Assembly (NCBI GenBank): GCA_014804785.1
Contig: JAAUZD010000028.1
Location: 119,404 to 183,403, forward strand
DNA length: 64,000 bases
Direction: 5' to 3'
Origin: Lachnospiraceae bacterium
GTDB taxonomy: Bacteria > Bacillota > Clostridia > Lachnospirales > Lachnospiraceae
The notes beneath the pieces were generated by a model. That model did no database searches. It saw nothing but the letters and a program-made list of their open reading frames with translations, and was not told the origin of the DNA. Positions 26,561-35,057 of the stretch are shown in pieces (the first letter of the stretch is position 1; each line of letters begins with the position of its first letter). The translations under genes were made by a program, and so were the position numbers.

Positions 26561-26950
26561 TCATCCTTGTTTAAAGTTGAAAAGATAGTTGTGAACTTCA
26601 TTGTAAAATTCAGTTGCACGACTATATTGTTCCTCCGCATCCTGTTTAGATGCTATAAAAAAATCATCATAATCACAGCTATTCCTTATTTGAAAAGCAG
26701 TCTGCAAGTATCTTGAATATTTTACATCAAATTTTTCGGTCTTGATATATTCTTTTTGAAAATAAGCGATTACCCCTGAATGTTTGGAAAAATCCACCTT
26801 ATCACTTGCCAGGACAGCTCTGACTGCTGTAAATATAGAATAATAAGAACGTCCAATTGAATCCCTATATTTTCCTGCATCCAGCAAAAGTTTAGCTGAT
26901 TCCAATTTTTCTTTCGCATTGTCAAGCCTATATTTCATTAAATTATCCAA
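26561..26950 (-). CDS. HEPN domain protein (HEPN/MNT toxin-antitoxin type)
   Basis: The 129-residue helical product has the COG1895 signature: AKLLLDAGKYRDSIGRSYYS near the start, then FTAVRAVLA, HSGVIAYFQKEYI and IRNSCDYDDFF. HEPN domains paired with minimal nucleotidyltransferases form toxin-antitoxin modules in which the MNT partner can inactivate the HEPN RNase by nucleotide transfer. The usual R-x4-6-H RNase motif is not obvious here, as in many COG1895 members. Its start overlaps the MNT gene by eight bases. Confidence 0.85.
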   Translation of the reverse strand: MDNLMKYRLDNAKEKLESAKLLLDAGKYRDSIGRSYYSIFTAVRAVLASDKVDFSKHSGVIAYFQKEYIKTEKFDVKYSRYLQTAFQIRNSCDYDDFFIASKQDAEEQYSRATEFYNEVHNYLFNFKQG

Positions 26951-27281
26951 TCCGCTTCCCTTCTTTCTGTATATTCATATAATAGGGAAGGGTATGTTTA
27001 TATTCCTCATACTCGTCAAATGGTATTACTGTAGGCGAGACAATAACATCATTTTTTAATCCAATATCTGCGGACACATCCCATATCTGCTTTAGTTTCC
27101 TTTGCAAATCGATCCTGTTTCCTCTGATAATAGCCGCAATATCTACATCGGATTCTTCATCGTAATTACCTCTTGCATAAGAACCGTATAAGTAAATTGC
27201 AACGATATTATCCCCATACACAGAGCGATAAGATTGTGATATCTGTTGTGATATTTTGTCAATCTGGATTTTTGTACACAT
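26943..27281 (-). CDS. MNT-type nucleotidyltransferase, partner of the HEPN protein
   Basis: The ATG at 27281 lies seven bases after AGAAGGAG, giving 112 residues. The nucleotidyltransferase motif is IYLYGSYARGNYDEESDVDI, that is G-S-Y-A-R-G followed by D-V-D, with the third acid expected in the strand containing NDVIVSPT. MNT proteins of HEPN/MNT modules act as antitoxins that transfer AMP to the HEPN toxin. It is the upstream gene of the pair and the overlap implies coupled translation. Confidence 0.87.
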   Translation of the reverse strand: MCTKIQIDKISQQISQSYRSVYGDNIVAIYLYGSYARGNYDEESDVDIAAIIRGNRIDLQRKLKQIWDVSADIGLKNDVIVSPTVIPFDEYEEYKHTLPYYMNIQKEGKRIG

Positions 27282-27476
27282 AAAAGGCTCCTTCTGATAT
27301 TTTTGCACTCATTATTCTTTTCTATCGACGTTCTACCTGATAGTGATTCTTTCGTGCATTTTTTCGTATAAATTATTGGCATTGCTCCATGTGTTCGCCC
27401 ATTTGTATTATACTGTATCTTTGTCACATTTTCAACGTTCTCAGAAACATATGATGCCACTGTTACGCCTATTTTA

Positions 27477-28883
27477 TTACTGTCCACAGGCAACGTCATT
27501 TATAGAACTGATATTTTCCATCCAGCTTCTCTTCCTGAAAACCACCAGGGAAATTCCAAACCGCACGCATTCCTCCAGCGACAGAATGAAATATACATAG
27601 GGAATCGAAAGCTTAAAAACAAAGGCCGCAAGAAGTCCAAGGGGTACACCGAAAATCCATGTCCCTATAAAATCAATTACCATCACATATCTGGTCTTTC
27701 CGCCGCTTCGTAAAATGCCGCCACCTAAAATCATATTCTGAACCTTTACCGGTGATATAAGCGCAAATGCAATCAGTATTTGTGCAGCGAGATCGCGCAC
27801 CACCTCTTCCACCTGATAAATCTCTACGTAAAGCCTTCCTGCTGCCACCAGCAGGAGCGACAAGAAGACCGAACCGGCAAATCCGCTCCACATCAGCTTT
27901 TTGGAATCCTGATAGGCTTTTTCATATTCCTTACCGCCCAGAGACTTTCCAATCAGGATAGCCGCTGCCTGGGAAAGACCGTTTAAGGCGCCGATCATCA
28001 GAACCTGAATCGGGATTGTAAGCGTCATGGCTGCACAGTCATAAGTGCCTATGTTCCCATAAATTGCAGTGTATACGTTTTCTCCAAGACTCCAGAAGAA
28101 CTCACATACAATGATGGGAAGCAATATTCCCAGATATTGCTTTCTTCCACTTTTATTTAAGAAGGTCTGGGCAATAGAACACTCCTTCCCATAATGCAAG
28201 GAAACGACTGTTTCTGATTTCGTTTTTTGCTTTTTATAATAAATTACAAATAAAACGATACTAAGTGCACAGCCTGCAAGCTGGGAAATCACCGTTGCAA
28301 GGGCTGCTCCTTTCACTCCCATCCGTGGAAATCCTAATTTCCCGAATATCAATATGTAATTCAGACCTGTGTTGATCACCGCCGCAAACACACTGGCATA
28401 AAGAGGCAGCGCCGCAGCTTCCATGCACCTAAGCAAAGTTGCCAGCAAGGTCGTCGCCGCCATAGGGAGATAGGAAAGGGCAATTATCCGCAGATACCCT
28501 GCCGCAATATCCCTCGTCACCGCATCTTTTGTATATATTCCCATAATCTGCCCCGGAAAGATCATGCATATTCCGGTAAAAAGCATTGCCAGAAGCAGCG
28601 AGAGAAACAGGTTCACATAAAAACTCCTGCTCACTTCCCTTTCGTCTTTTTTACCCATATACTGGGCAATCATAATGCCTGCCACTGCTGCAATGGCGGA
28701 CACCAGCACAGAATAAATGGAGGAAAACTTTCCTCCCAGTCCGATTCCGGCAATGCTGTAACTGCCAAGCTGTCCGGTCATCACTTGATCGACCACACTG
28801 AAAGACGATTGCAGCAGAGACTGCAGCGTCACCGGAAGAGCAATCTTTAATACCAATTTATAAAATGATTCTTTTTGTTCCAT
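27477..28883 (-). CDS. MATE family multidrug/cation efflux transporter
   Basis: The ATG at 28883 has GGAGG ten bases upstream; a GTG seven codons earlier overlaps that site. The 468-residue product has 12 hydrophobic segments and MATE landmarks: LPVTLQSLLQSSFSVVDQVM in helix 1, AVAGIMIAQYMGKKDERE after helix 2, and in the second half NGLSQAAAILIGKSLGGKEY. It would export drugs or metabolites by sodium or proton antiport. A LacI-family gene lies directly upstream on the same strand with an operator-like palindrome between them. Confidence 0.92.
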   Translation of the reverse strand: MEQKESFYKLVLKIALPVTLQSLLQSSFSVVDQVMTGQLGSYSIAGIGLGGKFSSIYSVLVSAIAAVAGIMIAQYMGKKDEREVSRSFYVNLFLSLLLAMLFTGICMIFPGQIMGIYTKDAVTRDIAAGYLRIIALSYLPMAATTLLATLLRCMEAAALPLYASVFAAVINTGLNYILIFGKLGFPRMGVKGAALATVISQLAGCALSIVLFVIYYKKQKTKSETVVSLHYGKECSIAQTFLNKSGRKQYLGILLPIIVCEFFWSLGENVYTAIYGNIGTYDCAAMTLTIPIQVLMIGALNGLSQAAAILIGKSLGGKEYEKAYQDSKKLMWSGFAGSVFLSLLLVAAGRLYVEIYQVEEVVRDLAAQILIAFALISPVKVQNMILGGGILRSGGKTRYVMVIDFIGTWIFGVPLGLLAAFVFKLSIPYVYFILSLEECVRFGISLVVFRKRSWMENISSINDVACGQ

Positions 28884-28937
28884 CTTTACTTTCACCTCCA
28901 GCACTCATTTTATTTCACATAAGCGCTGTTCGCAATA

Positions 28938-28953
28938 GGTTAAACGCGTAACC
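28938..28953. promoter_or_regulatory. Operator-like palindrome between lacI-type and MATE genes
   Basis: GGTTAAACGCGTAACC has GGTTA/TAACC arms around an ACGCGT centre. LacI-family operators are short palindromes with a central CG, so the upstream LacI-type protein could bind here and control the MATE gene. No strong -10/-35 pair is seen beside it. Confidence 0.4.
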
Positions 28954-28971
28954 CCTCACAAAAAAGAAAGC

Positions 28972-30033
28972 CTAGATTTGTGCAATCTGCCTCGTGCTCT
29001 GACGCTCCACCAATGTCACCGGCAAATTTATCGTTTGTCCTTCTTCTTTTCCTTCCTTTAATTTCTGTAAGATGGAAATGGCTAATTCCGCTCTCCTTTT
29101 CCCATCTTGCTTTACTGCCGTAAGAGTCGGATAAAGCATTTCACACAAAGGACTGTCATCAAACCCTGCAACCGAAATCTCTTCCGGCACACGGATATTC
29201 TGTTCCTGCAAAAATTGAATCAAATCGACGGCGTAATAATCAGACACAGCAAAAACTGCAGTCACGCTTTTGAGTTTTTCCAAATGATCCTGATAAAACT
29301 TCCTGCGCTCCTTTTTCGTCATAGGAATCAGCAGAAAATCTTCTCCTGTTTCTTTCGTCAGTTTCACATTTCTATTTTCCATCGAATCTGCATCGGGATT
29401 TTCCATGGCGGCGTGAAATCCCTGATACCGCTCTAAATCCATGCAGATATCATTGTCTGAAATGCACAGCGCATTTTGGTGTCCCAATCTTCTAAAATAA
29501 CTGCCTATCTGAAATCCGCCGTCATAATTATCAATGGCAAGATTGCAGATACGTCCCGGCTCCTTGAAATAACCGTCATATACCACAAAAGGAATATGCA
29601 TGGAATCACGAAGCTTTTTATAATCATTCTCACAAAAGCCAATGACCACCAGACCTTCCATATTCCACATGGAGGCGAATTTCGGGATCTCATTCCACTT
29701 ATTCGTCACCTTTACCATCATAAAATATCCGGCTTTTTCAATTTCTGCCGACAAATAGTTGATGGATGAAGCAATGAAAGCATCCTCCAGTACATGGGAC
29801 TCATATTTTTCATGATCATTGATCACCACTCCGATTATCCTGGAGTCATTCTGCGCCAGCAGGATTCCTGCCATGCTGGGTATATACTGCTTTTTCTCAA
29901 GCAGTTCCTGCACTCTGTGTACGGTTTCGTCAGAAATCTTTTTGGTTTTTCCATGAATGACGTTGGATACCGTCGCGGTACTCACGCCTAACTCTTCTGC
30001 GATGTCAATGATTCTTGTTCTTTTATTCTCCAT
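28972..30033 (-). CDS. LacI-family transcriptional regulator
   Basis: The 353-residue product has the LacI HTH IIDIAEELGVSTATVSNVIH (residues 9-28) and a hinge, then a periplasmic-binding-protein-like effector domain with RIIGVVIND, PFVVYDGYF, RLGHQNALCISDN and the C-terminal ISVAGFDDSPLCEMLYPTLT. It is presumably a repressor relieved by a sugar or related metabolite. GGAGG lies six bases before the ATG. The effector is not predictable; the downstream MATE gene is the likely target. Confidence 0.92.
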   Translation of the reverse strand: MENKRTRIIDIAEELGVSTATVSNVIHGKTKKISDETVHRVQELLEKKQYIPSMAGILLAQNDSRIIGVVINDHEKYESHVLEDAFIASSINYLSAEIEKAGYFMMVKVTNKWNEIPKFASMWNMEGLVVIGFCENDYKKLRDSMHIPFVVYDGYFKEPGRICNLAIDNYDGGFQIGSYFRRLGHQNALCISDNDICMDLERYQGFHAAMENPDADSMENRNVKLTKETGEDFLLIPMTKKERRKFYQDHLEKLKSVTAVFAVSDYYAVDLIQFLQEQNIRVPEEISVAGFDDSPLCEMLYPTLTAVKQDGKRRAELAISILQKLKEGKEEGQTINLPVTLVERQSTRQIAQI

Positions 30034-30086
30034 TCAAATCCTCCATCATAACTGCTGGAAATGCAAACTTATTGCAACGCCTTTCT

Positions 30087-30968
30087 TTACGCATGGGATA
30101 ATTCCGGAAAATATAATTTCTTTTCTTCTATACTTCTTAATTCCTTACCAAGAATCATCAGGCGGTAATCATCCTCTCCATCATATCTTTCAGCATCAAA
30201 TAAATCCGCCCGATTTAGTGGTGCAAAGCCTAGTTGGAGCTGCGTTCCTGTTAAATCCATCTGCAAAATAAATTCTTTCAAATCAATTTCCTTTTTTGCA
30301 ATGATACTTTGAAGCATGATTGTGTCATCCTGCCTGTCAATAACCACAAAACAGTCTAAGCTATCTGAATAATATACATTTTCAAAATCAGCAGTATAGA
30401 ATAACTGCAATCCATACTTATTCTTTTGATCTAAAGCTGCATTGACCGCACTGTTTTTCACATAGTCTAAATACTTTTTCTTTAATGATTTATCTGTGAC
30501 TTCTACTTTTATCAACCCGCCTTTTTTTACAGAATCCAATTCCGAAAAGACTTCTCTCTTTAGACTGTACCTATACTGCATACATTCCTCAAATCCCATT
30601 TTCTTGTAGAAGCCTAAGGCGCTTAAATTGGCAAATAAATAAAATCCATCACATTCCATTTTATATGCCTCTATTATCTGCTTTATCAGACTTGATGCAA
30701 GCCCCAGCTTTCTTTTTGATTCATCTGTCATAACAGTACCAATCTGGATATATCTCTTGTGCTCTCCACACTGCTCGAAATCCATAATATTAGCTGATGC
30801 GTTAGATAGCATCCTTCCTGTCTCTTCCAGCGAATACGGAATATAATCTCCCTGAAAATATCCATTGGACACCCAGCTTTCAAAATCAAAACCAAAGGTC
30901 TTATCTGTCAAATCGTTTAATTCATGTCGTAATTTATCGTCTCTCATATAATCTTTTACTGTATTCAT
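30087..30968 (-). CDS. GNAT acetyltransferase with C-terminal extension
   Basis: The 293-residue product starts after GGGAGG. The first half is a GNAT domain: YIQIGTVMTDESKRKLGLAS is motif A with its acetyl-CoA loop, and FANLSALGFYKKMGFEECMQ is the usual C-terminal helix and strand. The second half (about 145-293) includes CFVVIDRQDDTIMLQSIIA and FAPLNRADLFDAERYDGEDD, reminiscent of the second, degenerate GNAT domain seen in two-domain members. Substrate unknown. Confidence 0.82.
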   Translation of the reverse strand: MNTVKDYMRDDKLRHELNDLTDKTFGFDFESWVSNGYFQGDYIPYSLEETGRMLSNASANIMDFEQCGEHKRYIQIGTVMTDESKRKLGLASSLIKQIIEAYKMECDGFYLFANLSALGFYKKMGFEECMQYRYSLKREVFSELDSVKKGGLIKVEVTDKSLKKKYLDYVKNSAVNAALDQKNKYGLQLFYTADFENVYYSDSLDCFVVIDRQDDTIMLQSIIAKKEIDLKEFILQMDLTGTQLQLGFAPLNRADLFDAERYDGEDDYRLMILGKELRSIEEKKLYFPELSHA

Positions 30969-31004
30969 ACATACCTCCCAAACCCCAATTGTGATTTAAA
31001 ATTT

Positions 31005-31707
31005 TCATTCAATCCTTGTTCCTACTGAAAGATAATCTAGCTGTTTACCCATTCTATCCTTTAGAATTTTATATGCTTTCTGCCCTGTACAGTGACAAGT
31101 ATAGAAGTTTGCATTTAATCCACTCGAGTATTCTGCTAAATCAGATATCAATTCATCGCTTTCATATTTCCGCGTGATTGGATTAAACAAATGAAATCCG
31201 CCTAAAACACATGCAAGTTTATCTATTCTTCCCTCGTTTATTTCTGCATATTTTTCAATAATATTTGCAATACCATTGTGTGAGCAACCTGTTATTATAA
31301 CCTGCTTGTTACCATCTGTAATAACCAAATATTGTTCATGTTCAAATTGATCAAATACGATTTTTCCGTTCCTCTTAGCAAATAGTTTATCATTTGCCTT
31401 TGAATATAGTTTTCGACCTGTAACATTTGAAAATAACATAAGTTCGTCATCAATCACATAATTATCTGATGTGAATGTAATTTGTTTTCTATCTATCAAA
31501 GAATTGTTAATGCCCGCACTAAAAGGTATGCCTAGAACCTTTGTGTAGTTTCTGTGCATTTTCCAAAAAAAGTGCATTAGGTCCTAAATCAAACAAAATC
31601 TTATGCTTGGAAGTTTCTATATAAATGCAAAGCCCATGTTTACTTTTTAGTGTCGGAAAAGATGATGTATTCTCTACTATTGATATTATCTTAATCATTT
31701 TTTCCAC
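31005..31707 (-). pseudogene. Metallo-beta-lactamase-fold hydrolase lacking its metal-binding segment
   Basis: Two overlapping pieces in different frames belong to one gene. The 5' piece (31707-31519) reads MIKIISIVENTSS, GLCIYIETSKHKILFDLGPN and ALFLENAQKL, the start of an MBL-fold protein of the MJ0888/RNaseZ-like group. The 3' piece (from about 31565 to 31005) resumes with YVIDDELMLFSNVTGRKLYS, QVIITGCSHNGI and KLACVLGGFHL. The segment expected between them, including the H-x-H-x-D-H metal motif and about 60 residues, is absent and the frame shifts at the junction. An inactive remnant. Confidence 0.85.
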
Positions 31708-31725
31708 CTCAGTTCTTTAGAATAA

Positions 31726-31815
31726 TTTGGGCATTTACGAAATGTCAACCCCCGCAGCAATCAACTGAATTATACCACCAACAGCATCTTTGAACAATTG
31801 CTTGAAGGAAGATAA
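31726..31815 (+). pseudogene. Short coding-like remnant upstream of the methyltransferase gene
   Basis: Between a TAA and another TAA, the plus-strand frame reads FGHLRNVNPRSNQLNYTTNS and ends with IFEQLLEGR. It has no start codon and looks like the C-terminus of a lost protein. The family is not identified. The rest of the 31708-31891 gap holds only the methyltransferase's ribosome binding site. Confidence 0.25.
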
Positions 31816-31891
31816 TTAATGGAAATTTAATAGAAATATGAGTGTGATTGCTGTATTCTATTAGAAATACAAATTGACGGAGGTATTTGGT

Positions 31892-32677
31892 ATGAAGATA
31901 ACTAATAAAAATGTAGATAACGGTAAACCCTTTGATTGGGGGAAAACATCTTCAGATTATGCAAAGTTTCGTGACATCTATCCAAAGGAGTTTTATCAAA
32001 AAATTATTGACCGCAAATTATGTATAGACGGACAATCTGTCCTTGATGTTGGAACAGGGACAGGAGTTCTTCCTAGAAATATGCACCCGTATGGGGCAAA
32101 GTGGACAGCTACGGATATTTCAGAAAATCAAATTGAACAAGCGAAAATCCTTTCAAAAGGTATGGATATAGATTATTATGCTATATCAACAGAGGATATA
32201 AATTTTTCTGATAATTCTTTTGATGTAATTACAGCCTGCCAATGTTTTTGGTATTTCAACCATGAAACTGTTATGCCTAAGTTTTATCGTATGCTTAAAC
32301 AGGGGGGAAGTATTCTTGTTTTATATATGGCATGGCTACCATTTGAGGATAAGATTGCAGGAGCCAGTGAGAATCTTGTGTTAAAATATAATCCGAATTG
32401 GAGCGGCGCAGGAGAAACGATACATCAAATAGAAATACCCGATTGTTACAAAGAAAACTTTGAACTTGTATACCATGAAGAAATTAATTTAAGAATACCA
32501 TTTACCCGTGAAAGCTGGAATGGAAGGATGAAGGCTTGTCGTGGAATTGGTGCTTCACTTACCGAGGAAGAAATTTCGATGTGGGAACAGGAGCATAGAA
32601 CACTTCTTGAACATATTGCACCTAATGAATTCGATATTTTACATTATGGTGCTATTGCTGAACTTAAAAAACATTAA
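31892..32677 (+). CDS. Class I SAM-dependent methyltransferase
   Basis: The ATG at 31892 lies eight bases after GGAGG; the product is 261 residues. The SAM-binding motif I is SVLDVGTGTGVLPRNM, motif II KWTATDISENQIEQA and motif III IDYYAISTEDINFSDNSFDV, as in the Methyltransf_11 group (UbiE/COQ5-like small-molecule methyltransferases). FDWGKTSSDYAKFRDIYP at the start is typical of clostridial homologues. The methyl acceptor is unknown. It stands alone, flanked by decayed genes. Confidence 0.88.
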   Translation: MKITNKNVDNGKPFDWGKTSSDYAKFRDIYPKEFYQKIIDRKLCIDGQSVLDVGTGTGVLPRNMHPYGAKWTATDISENQIEQAKILSKGMDIDYYAISTEDINFSDNSFDVITACQCFWYFNHETVMPKFYRMLKQGGSILVLYMAWLPFEDKIAGASENLVLKYNPNWSGAGETIHQIEIPDCYKENFELVYHEEINLRIPFTRESWNGRMKACRGIGASLTEEEISMWEQEHRTLLEHIAPNEFDILHYGAIAELKKH

Positions 32678-32758
32678 ATTTAAATTTGTCTATTCAATCC
32701 TCTATAAACCCTGTATTTTTAAGGCATATCGCCTATTAAATGTTCAAACCTTATGTAT

Positions 32759-32798
32759 TTTCCCTTGTTTTTGCCCTTACGAGCCGAAACAAGGGAAA
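32759..32798. terminator. 12-bp perfect inverted repeat after the methyltransferase gene
   Basis: TTTCCCTTGTTT (32759-32770) and AAACAAGGGAAA (32787-32798) form a perfect stem with a 16-base loop. It lies 80 bases after the methyltransferase stop and overlaps the 3' end of the TetR pseudogene. There is no clear T-run, so termination is likely but not certain. Confidence 0.45.
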
Positions 32799-33231
32799 TA
32801 AGCATAACAGGCGATAATGGAAATGCCGATGAGTTTTGAAGCGTTTTTTATTCCAATTTGCTCATAACTTTCATCTATCAGCGGAAGTACACCTGATAAG
32901 TCGGGAATTTGTTTTTGCTCCATCATAAAGAGGATCTGAAAAAGTTTTGACTCATTAACAGAAAAAAAATATATTGCGTACCTACGTCTTTGAAAGGGTG
33001 CGCCGCTGATAAACCTTTATTGATATATTCTTTATACAAAGTTTTAGCAGCCTCAATCATAGCCTGCTGAACTTCTTCCATATTTTTGAATACAGTAAAA
33101 ATCGGTCTTGCCGAACTGGCGAGGTATGTTCCCAATGCTCTGGAAGTTAAAGCTTCATATCCGTCTGTCCTGACAATATTTAATGCGGCTTCAATAATTT
33201 CTGCTTTTGTAAATTTTGCTTTCGGTGGCAT
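32777..33231 (-). pseudogene. TetR-family regulator, frameshifted in a run of eight T
   Basis: The N-terminal HTH is intact: MPPKAKFTKAEIIEAALNIV and LTSRALGTYLASSARPIFTV, where the recognition helix is recognisable. The first frame stops after FFLLMSQNFFRSSL. Shifting frame within the run of eight T (complement of 32965-32972) continues as VNESKLFQILFMMEQKQIPD, LSGVLPLIDESYEQIGIKNA, the expected TetR ligand domain, ending at a TAA at 32777. Total length would then be about 150, still short of the usual 190, so the C-terminus seems eroded too. A slipped homopolymer could also be a sequencing error or a phase-variable switch. Confidence 0.75.
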
Positions 33232-33263
33232 ACTCTATTTCTCCTTTTTTTAAATCGCTCGTT

Positions 33264-33309
33264 TTAAATCAATTGATTTAATTATAATCAAAGCCGCCCT
33301 AAAAGTTAA
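33264..33309 (-). promoter_or_regulatory. Promoter and 18-bp palindromic operator of the TetR gene
   Basis: On the minus strand there is a -35 TTAACT (33304-33309), a 17-bp spacer and a -10 TATAAT (33281-33286). Directly after the -10 lies the perfect palindrome TTAAATCAATTGATTTAA (33264-33281), ideally placed for autorepression by a TetR dimer. The site is intact although the gene behind it is frameshifted. Confidence 0.65.
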
Positions 33310-33323
33310 TAAAGCAGCAGAGA

Positions 33324-33509
33324 TTACTCCCTGCCGCTTGTAAGAAGATTGATATATGTACCTCTGCGGTACTCTTTGAGATAGCGTAAGTGCCGCTGTC
33401 CCCATATGCCTATCGGTTGTTCTTCCTCGACGAGTAAGGTAAAACAGGGAAGATAATAATCTCCCTGTAATTCATACCAAAGACCGTTGCTTGCCTTTCT
33501 TTTACTTCC
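33324..33509 (-). pseudogene. TnpV remnant of a Tn4451-like transposon
   Basis: The frame has no proper start (preceded by TGA) and reads NGLWYELQGDYYLPCFTLLV, then EEEQPIGIWGQRHLRYLKEY and RRGTYINLLTSG, ending early at a TAA. The G-x-W-G-Q-R-H-x-R-Y-L-K motif is characteristic of TnpV, a small protein carried by Tn4451/Tn5397-type and related clostridial elements. The C-terminal half (about 50 residues) is missing. No recombinase gene remains nearby. Confidence 0.75.
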
Positions 33510-33520
33510 TCACGATTTAT

Positions 33521-33625
33521 TTACATGTTATCATTTAATTTGGCATATACATAGGTATCTTTCCAAATCGCTTTTTCAGCTTCATCTTTCCAGTGCTTCA
33601 AAGTCACGTCTTCCCATATATACAT
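33521..33625 (-). CDS. Possible 34-residue small ORF in the transposon remnant
   Basis: An ATG at 33625 opens MYIWEDVTLKHWKDEAEKAI followed by WKDTYVYAKLNDNM. It has no good ribosome binding site. It sits between the TnpV fragment and a CD3324-like fragment and is probably another decayed piece. No family is recognised. Confidence 0.2.
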   Translation of the reverse strand: MYIWEDVTLKHWKDEAEKAIWKDTYVYAKLNDNM

Positions 33626-33649
33626 TTCCAATCATTTTGTGCGAATCTT

Positions 33650-33835
33650 TCAATTCAACAGATTTGTATTTCGTATAGACAGTTCTCCTTTTGCCAAAGT
33701 ATCACCTTTTCGTCCCTTCTTCTTAGGTTCCGATTTAGGGATATAGATAATCTGACCATCTACATAGCATTGTATCTGCTTAATTATCTCCATTGGCAAT
33801 ACATCTTTGGCACTAATATAGTTCATGCTATGCAA
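33650..33835 (-). pseudogene. CD3324-like/Mor-type small HTH protein, truncated
   Basis: The beginning NYISAKDVLPMEIIKQIQCY followed by VDGQIIYIPKSEPKKKGRKG matches the N-terminal half of the small CD3324/Mor-activator-like clostridial proteins, which usually run to about 85 residues and end in an HTH. Here the frame stops after 61 residues (RNTNLLN) and the HTH is lost. It has no good ribosome binding site. It belongs to the run of decayed genes at 32.8-33.8 kb. Confidence 0.6.
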
Positions 33836-33860
33836 CTTTGGTTCTACTCATAAATCGATC

Positions 33861-34604
33861 CTACCTTTCCTCTTTTCTATTTCTCATACCATGTTTAATG
33901 ATCCAATCCTGTGCCTTACTTTGACCTGAATTTTTCCATTGTGCAATAATCATTTCTGCTTTTTCCGGTGCCTCTTTGTATAAATCATTCAAATTATTTC
34001 CAACACTTTTTTGTACAAATTTTTCTGGGTCATCCTTTAGATTTGTAAGGATGGTCACATATCTTTCAAATTCGTCCAATGCGACAAACAGTTTTTGTGA
34101 CCAAGGCAGACGTATTCTGACCCCTTCGCTTGCAAGCCTCCGCACATGGACATTTTGATCTTTAGTCCAGATGATCAATTCGTCCATTACTTCTGCCGGG
34201 TGTTCTTTCAGCAAAGGACGGATAGCATATTCACCAGTAAATCTTTTCGTCAATTCTTTCAGGAACGATAAAGATAAACAGAAATCTTCATTTCCATGTC
34301 GCTCAACATATCTGCCAACAGGCCACAGCCACCATCCAAAATTGAACATTCCCTTTGCCTCTTCAAGCTCTGGACCAAGAAGCTGAAAGAACGCTTGGAC
34401 ATTTTGCGAATAATCTCTCCCCATGCTCTGTTCCATAGCATCCACAATGCAATCAAAACGTGCAAATAACTCTTTATCATCCAGCTTTCCAAGCAGAGCA
34501 TGAGAAAATGCCTGTTGGTCAAAATCAGGCATCACAAAAGCAAGCTTTTCAGAAAAGTCTTGGATATACTGGTCATCATAATAGTCTTTATGTTTCATAA
34601 TCAT
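33861..34604 (-). CDS. DNA alkylation repair protein, AlkC-type HEAT-repeat family
   Basis: The 247-residue product carries the conserved core FTGEYAIRPLL, then HVRRLASEGVRIRLPW and PEKFVQKSVGNNLNDLYKEA, characteristic of AlkC (COG4335) glycosylases built from HEAT-like repeats. AlkC removes 3-methyladenine and related alkylated bases from DNA. The R-I-R-L-P-W segment varies slightly from the common R-P-R-L-P-W. It starts seven bases after the stop of an SRPBCC gene, so the two are co-transcribed. Confidence 0.87.
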   Translation of the reverse strand: MIMKHKDYYDDQYIQDFSEKLAFVMPDFDQQAFSHALLGKLDDKELFARFDCIVDAMEQSMGRDYSQNVQAFFQLLGPELEEAKGMFNFGWWLWPVGRYVERHGNEDFCLSLSFLKELTKRFTGEYAIRPLLKEHPAEVMDELIIWTKDQNVHVRRLASEGVRIRLPWSQKLFVALDEFERYVTILTNLKDDPEKFVQKSVGNNLNDLYKEAPEKAEMIIAQWKNSGQSKAQDWIIKHGMRNRKEER

Positions 34605-34611
34605 TCATCCC

Positions 34612-35001
34612 CTACAACACTTTTTTCAAATCCTCAATAAATTTCGTCTGCTGCTTTTTCATATAAGATTTGATAAACGGCTTCATAAAAACCTTTTTGG
34701 GAATTATCTCTTCCGAAAAATCAATTTCCGTTTGCTCACCCTTTTGAGTGAAAATACCGGTCCAATGCACTTTCATATTTTCATTATCCATGTCAAATTC
34801 CCATCTCTTGTACGGCTCTGCAGCAGTAATTGTAAAGAACGTTGCATATCCGTCTGTTGTATACTCTACGAATTGCTTCTCACTTAGTATTTCTGTTTTG
34901 CTTAAATCGCTGCGCCATGTATAACCTTCAACAGATGTCACAACGTTCCATACTGTTTGAATATCACTCTGCAGAACTGCCTTTATATTAGAAAATGCCA
35001 T
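34612..35001 (-). CDS. SRPBCC (START-like) family protein
   Basis: The 129-residue product has the START/Bet v1 layout: MAFSNIKAVLQSDIQTVWNV and VTSVEGYTWRSDLSKTEIL near the start, beta strands in the middle with RWEFDMDNENMKVHWTGIF, and a long C-terminal helix FMKPFIKSYMKKQQTKFIED. Such proteins bind hydrophobic ligands in a cavity. It precedes the AlkC gene with a seven-base gap. Function unknown. Confidence 0.82.
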   Translation of the reverse strand: MAFSNIKAVLQSDIQTVWNVVTSVEGYTWRSDLSKTEILSEKQFVEYTTDGYATFFTITAAEPYKRWEFDMDNENMKVHWTGIFTQKGEQTEIDFSEEIIPKKVFMKPFIKSYMKKQQTKFIEDLKKVL

Positions 35002-35057
35002 ATCCTTATTCTTCCTTTATCTCCTGCTTTTTCATCCACCCGCTATTTGTATTTACC

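Noticed and set aside
27143-27499. 118-codon frame over the MNT gene and its upstream gap
   Set aside because: Overlaps the MNT gene out of frame and has no ribosome binding site; the MNT frame has the clear motif.
31726-31815. Assigning the FGHLRNVNPRSNQ remnant to a known transposase
   Set aside because: Only 29 residues and no diagnostic motif; left unassigned.
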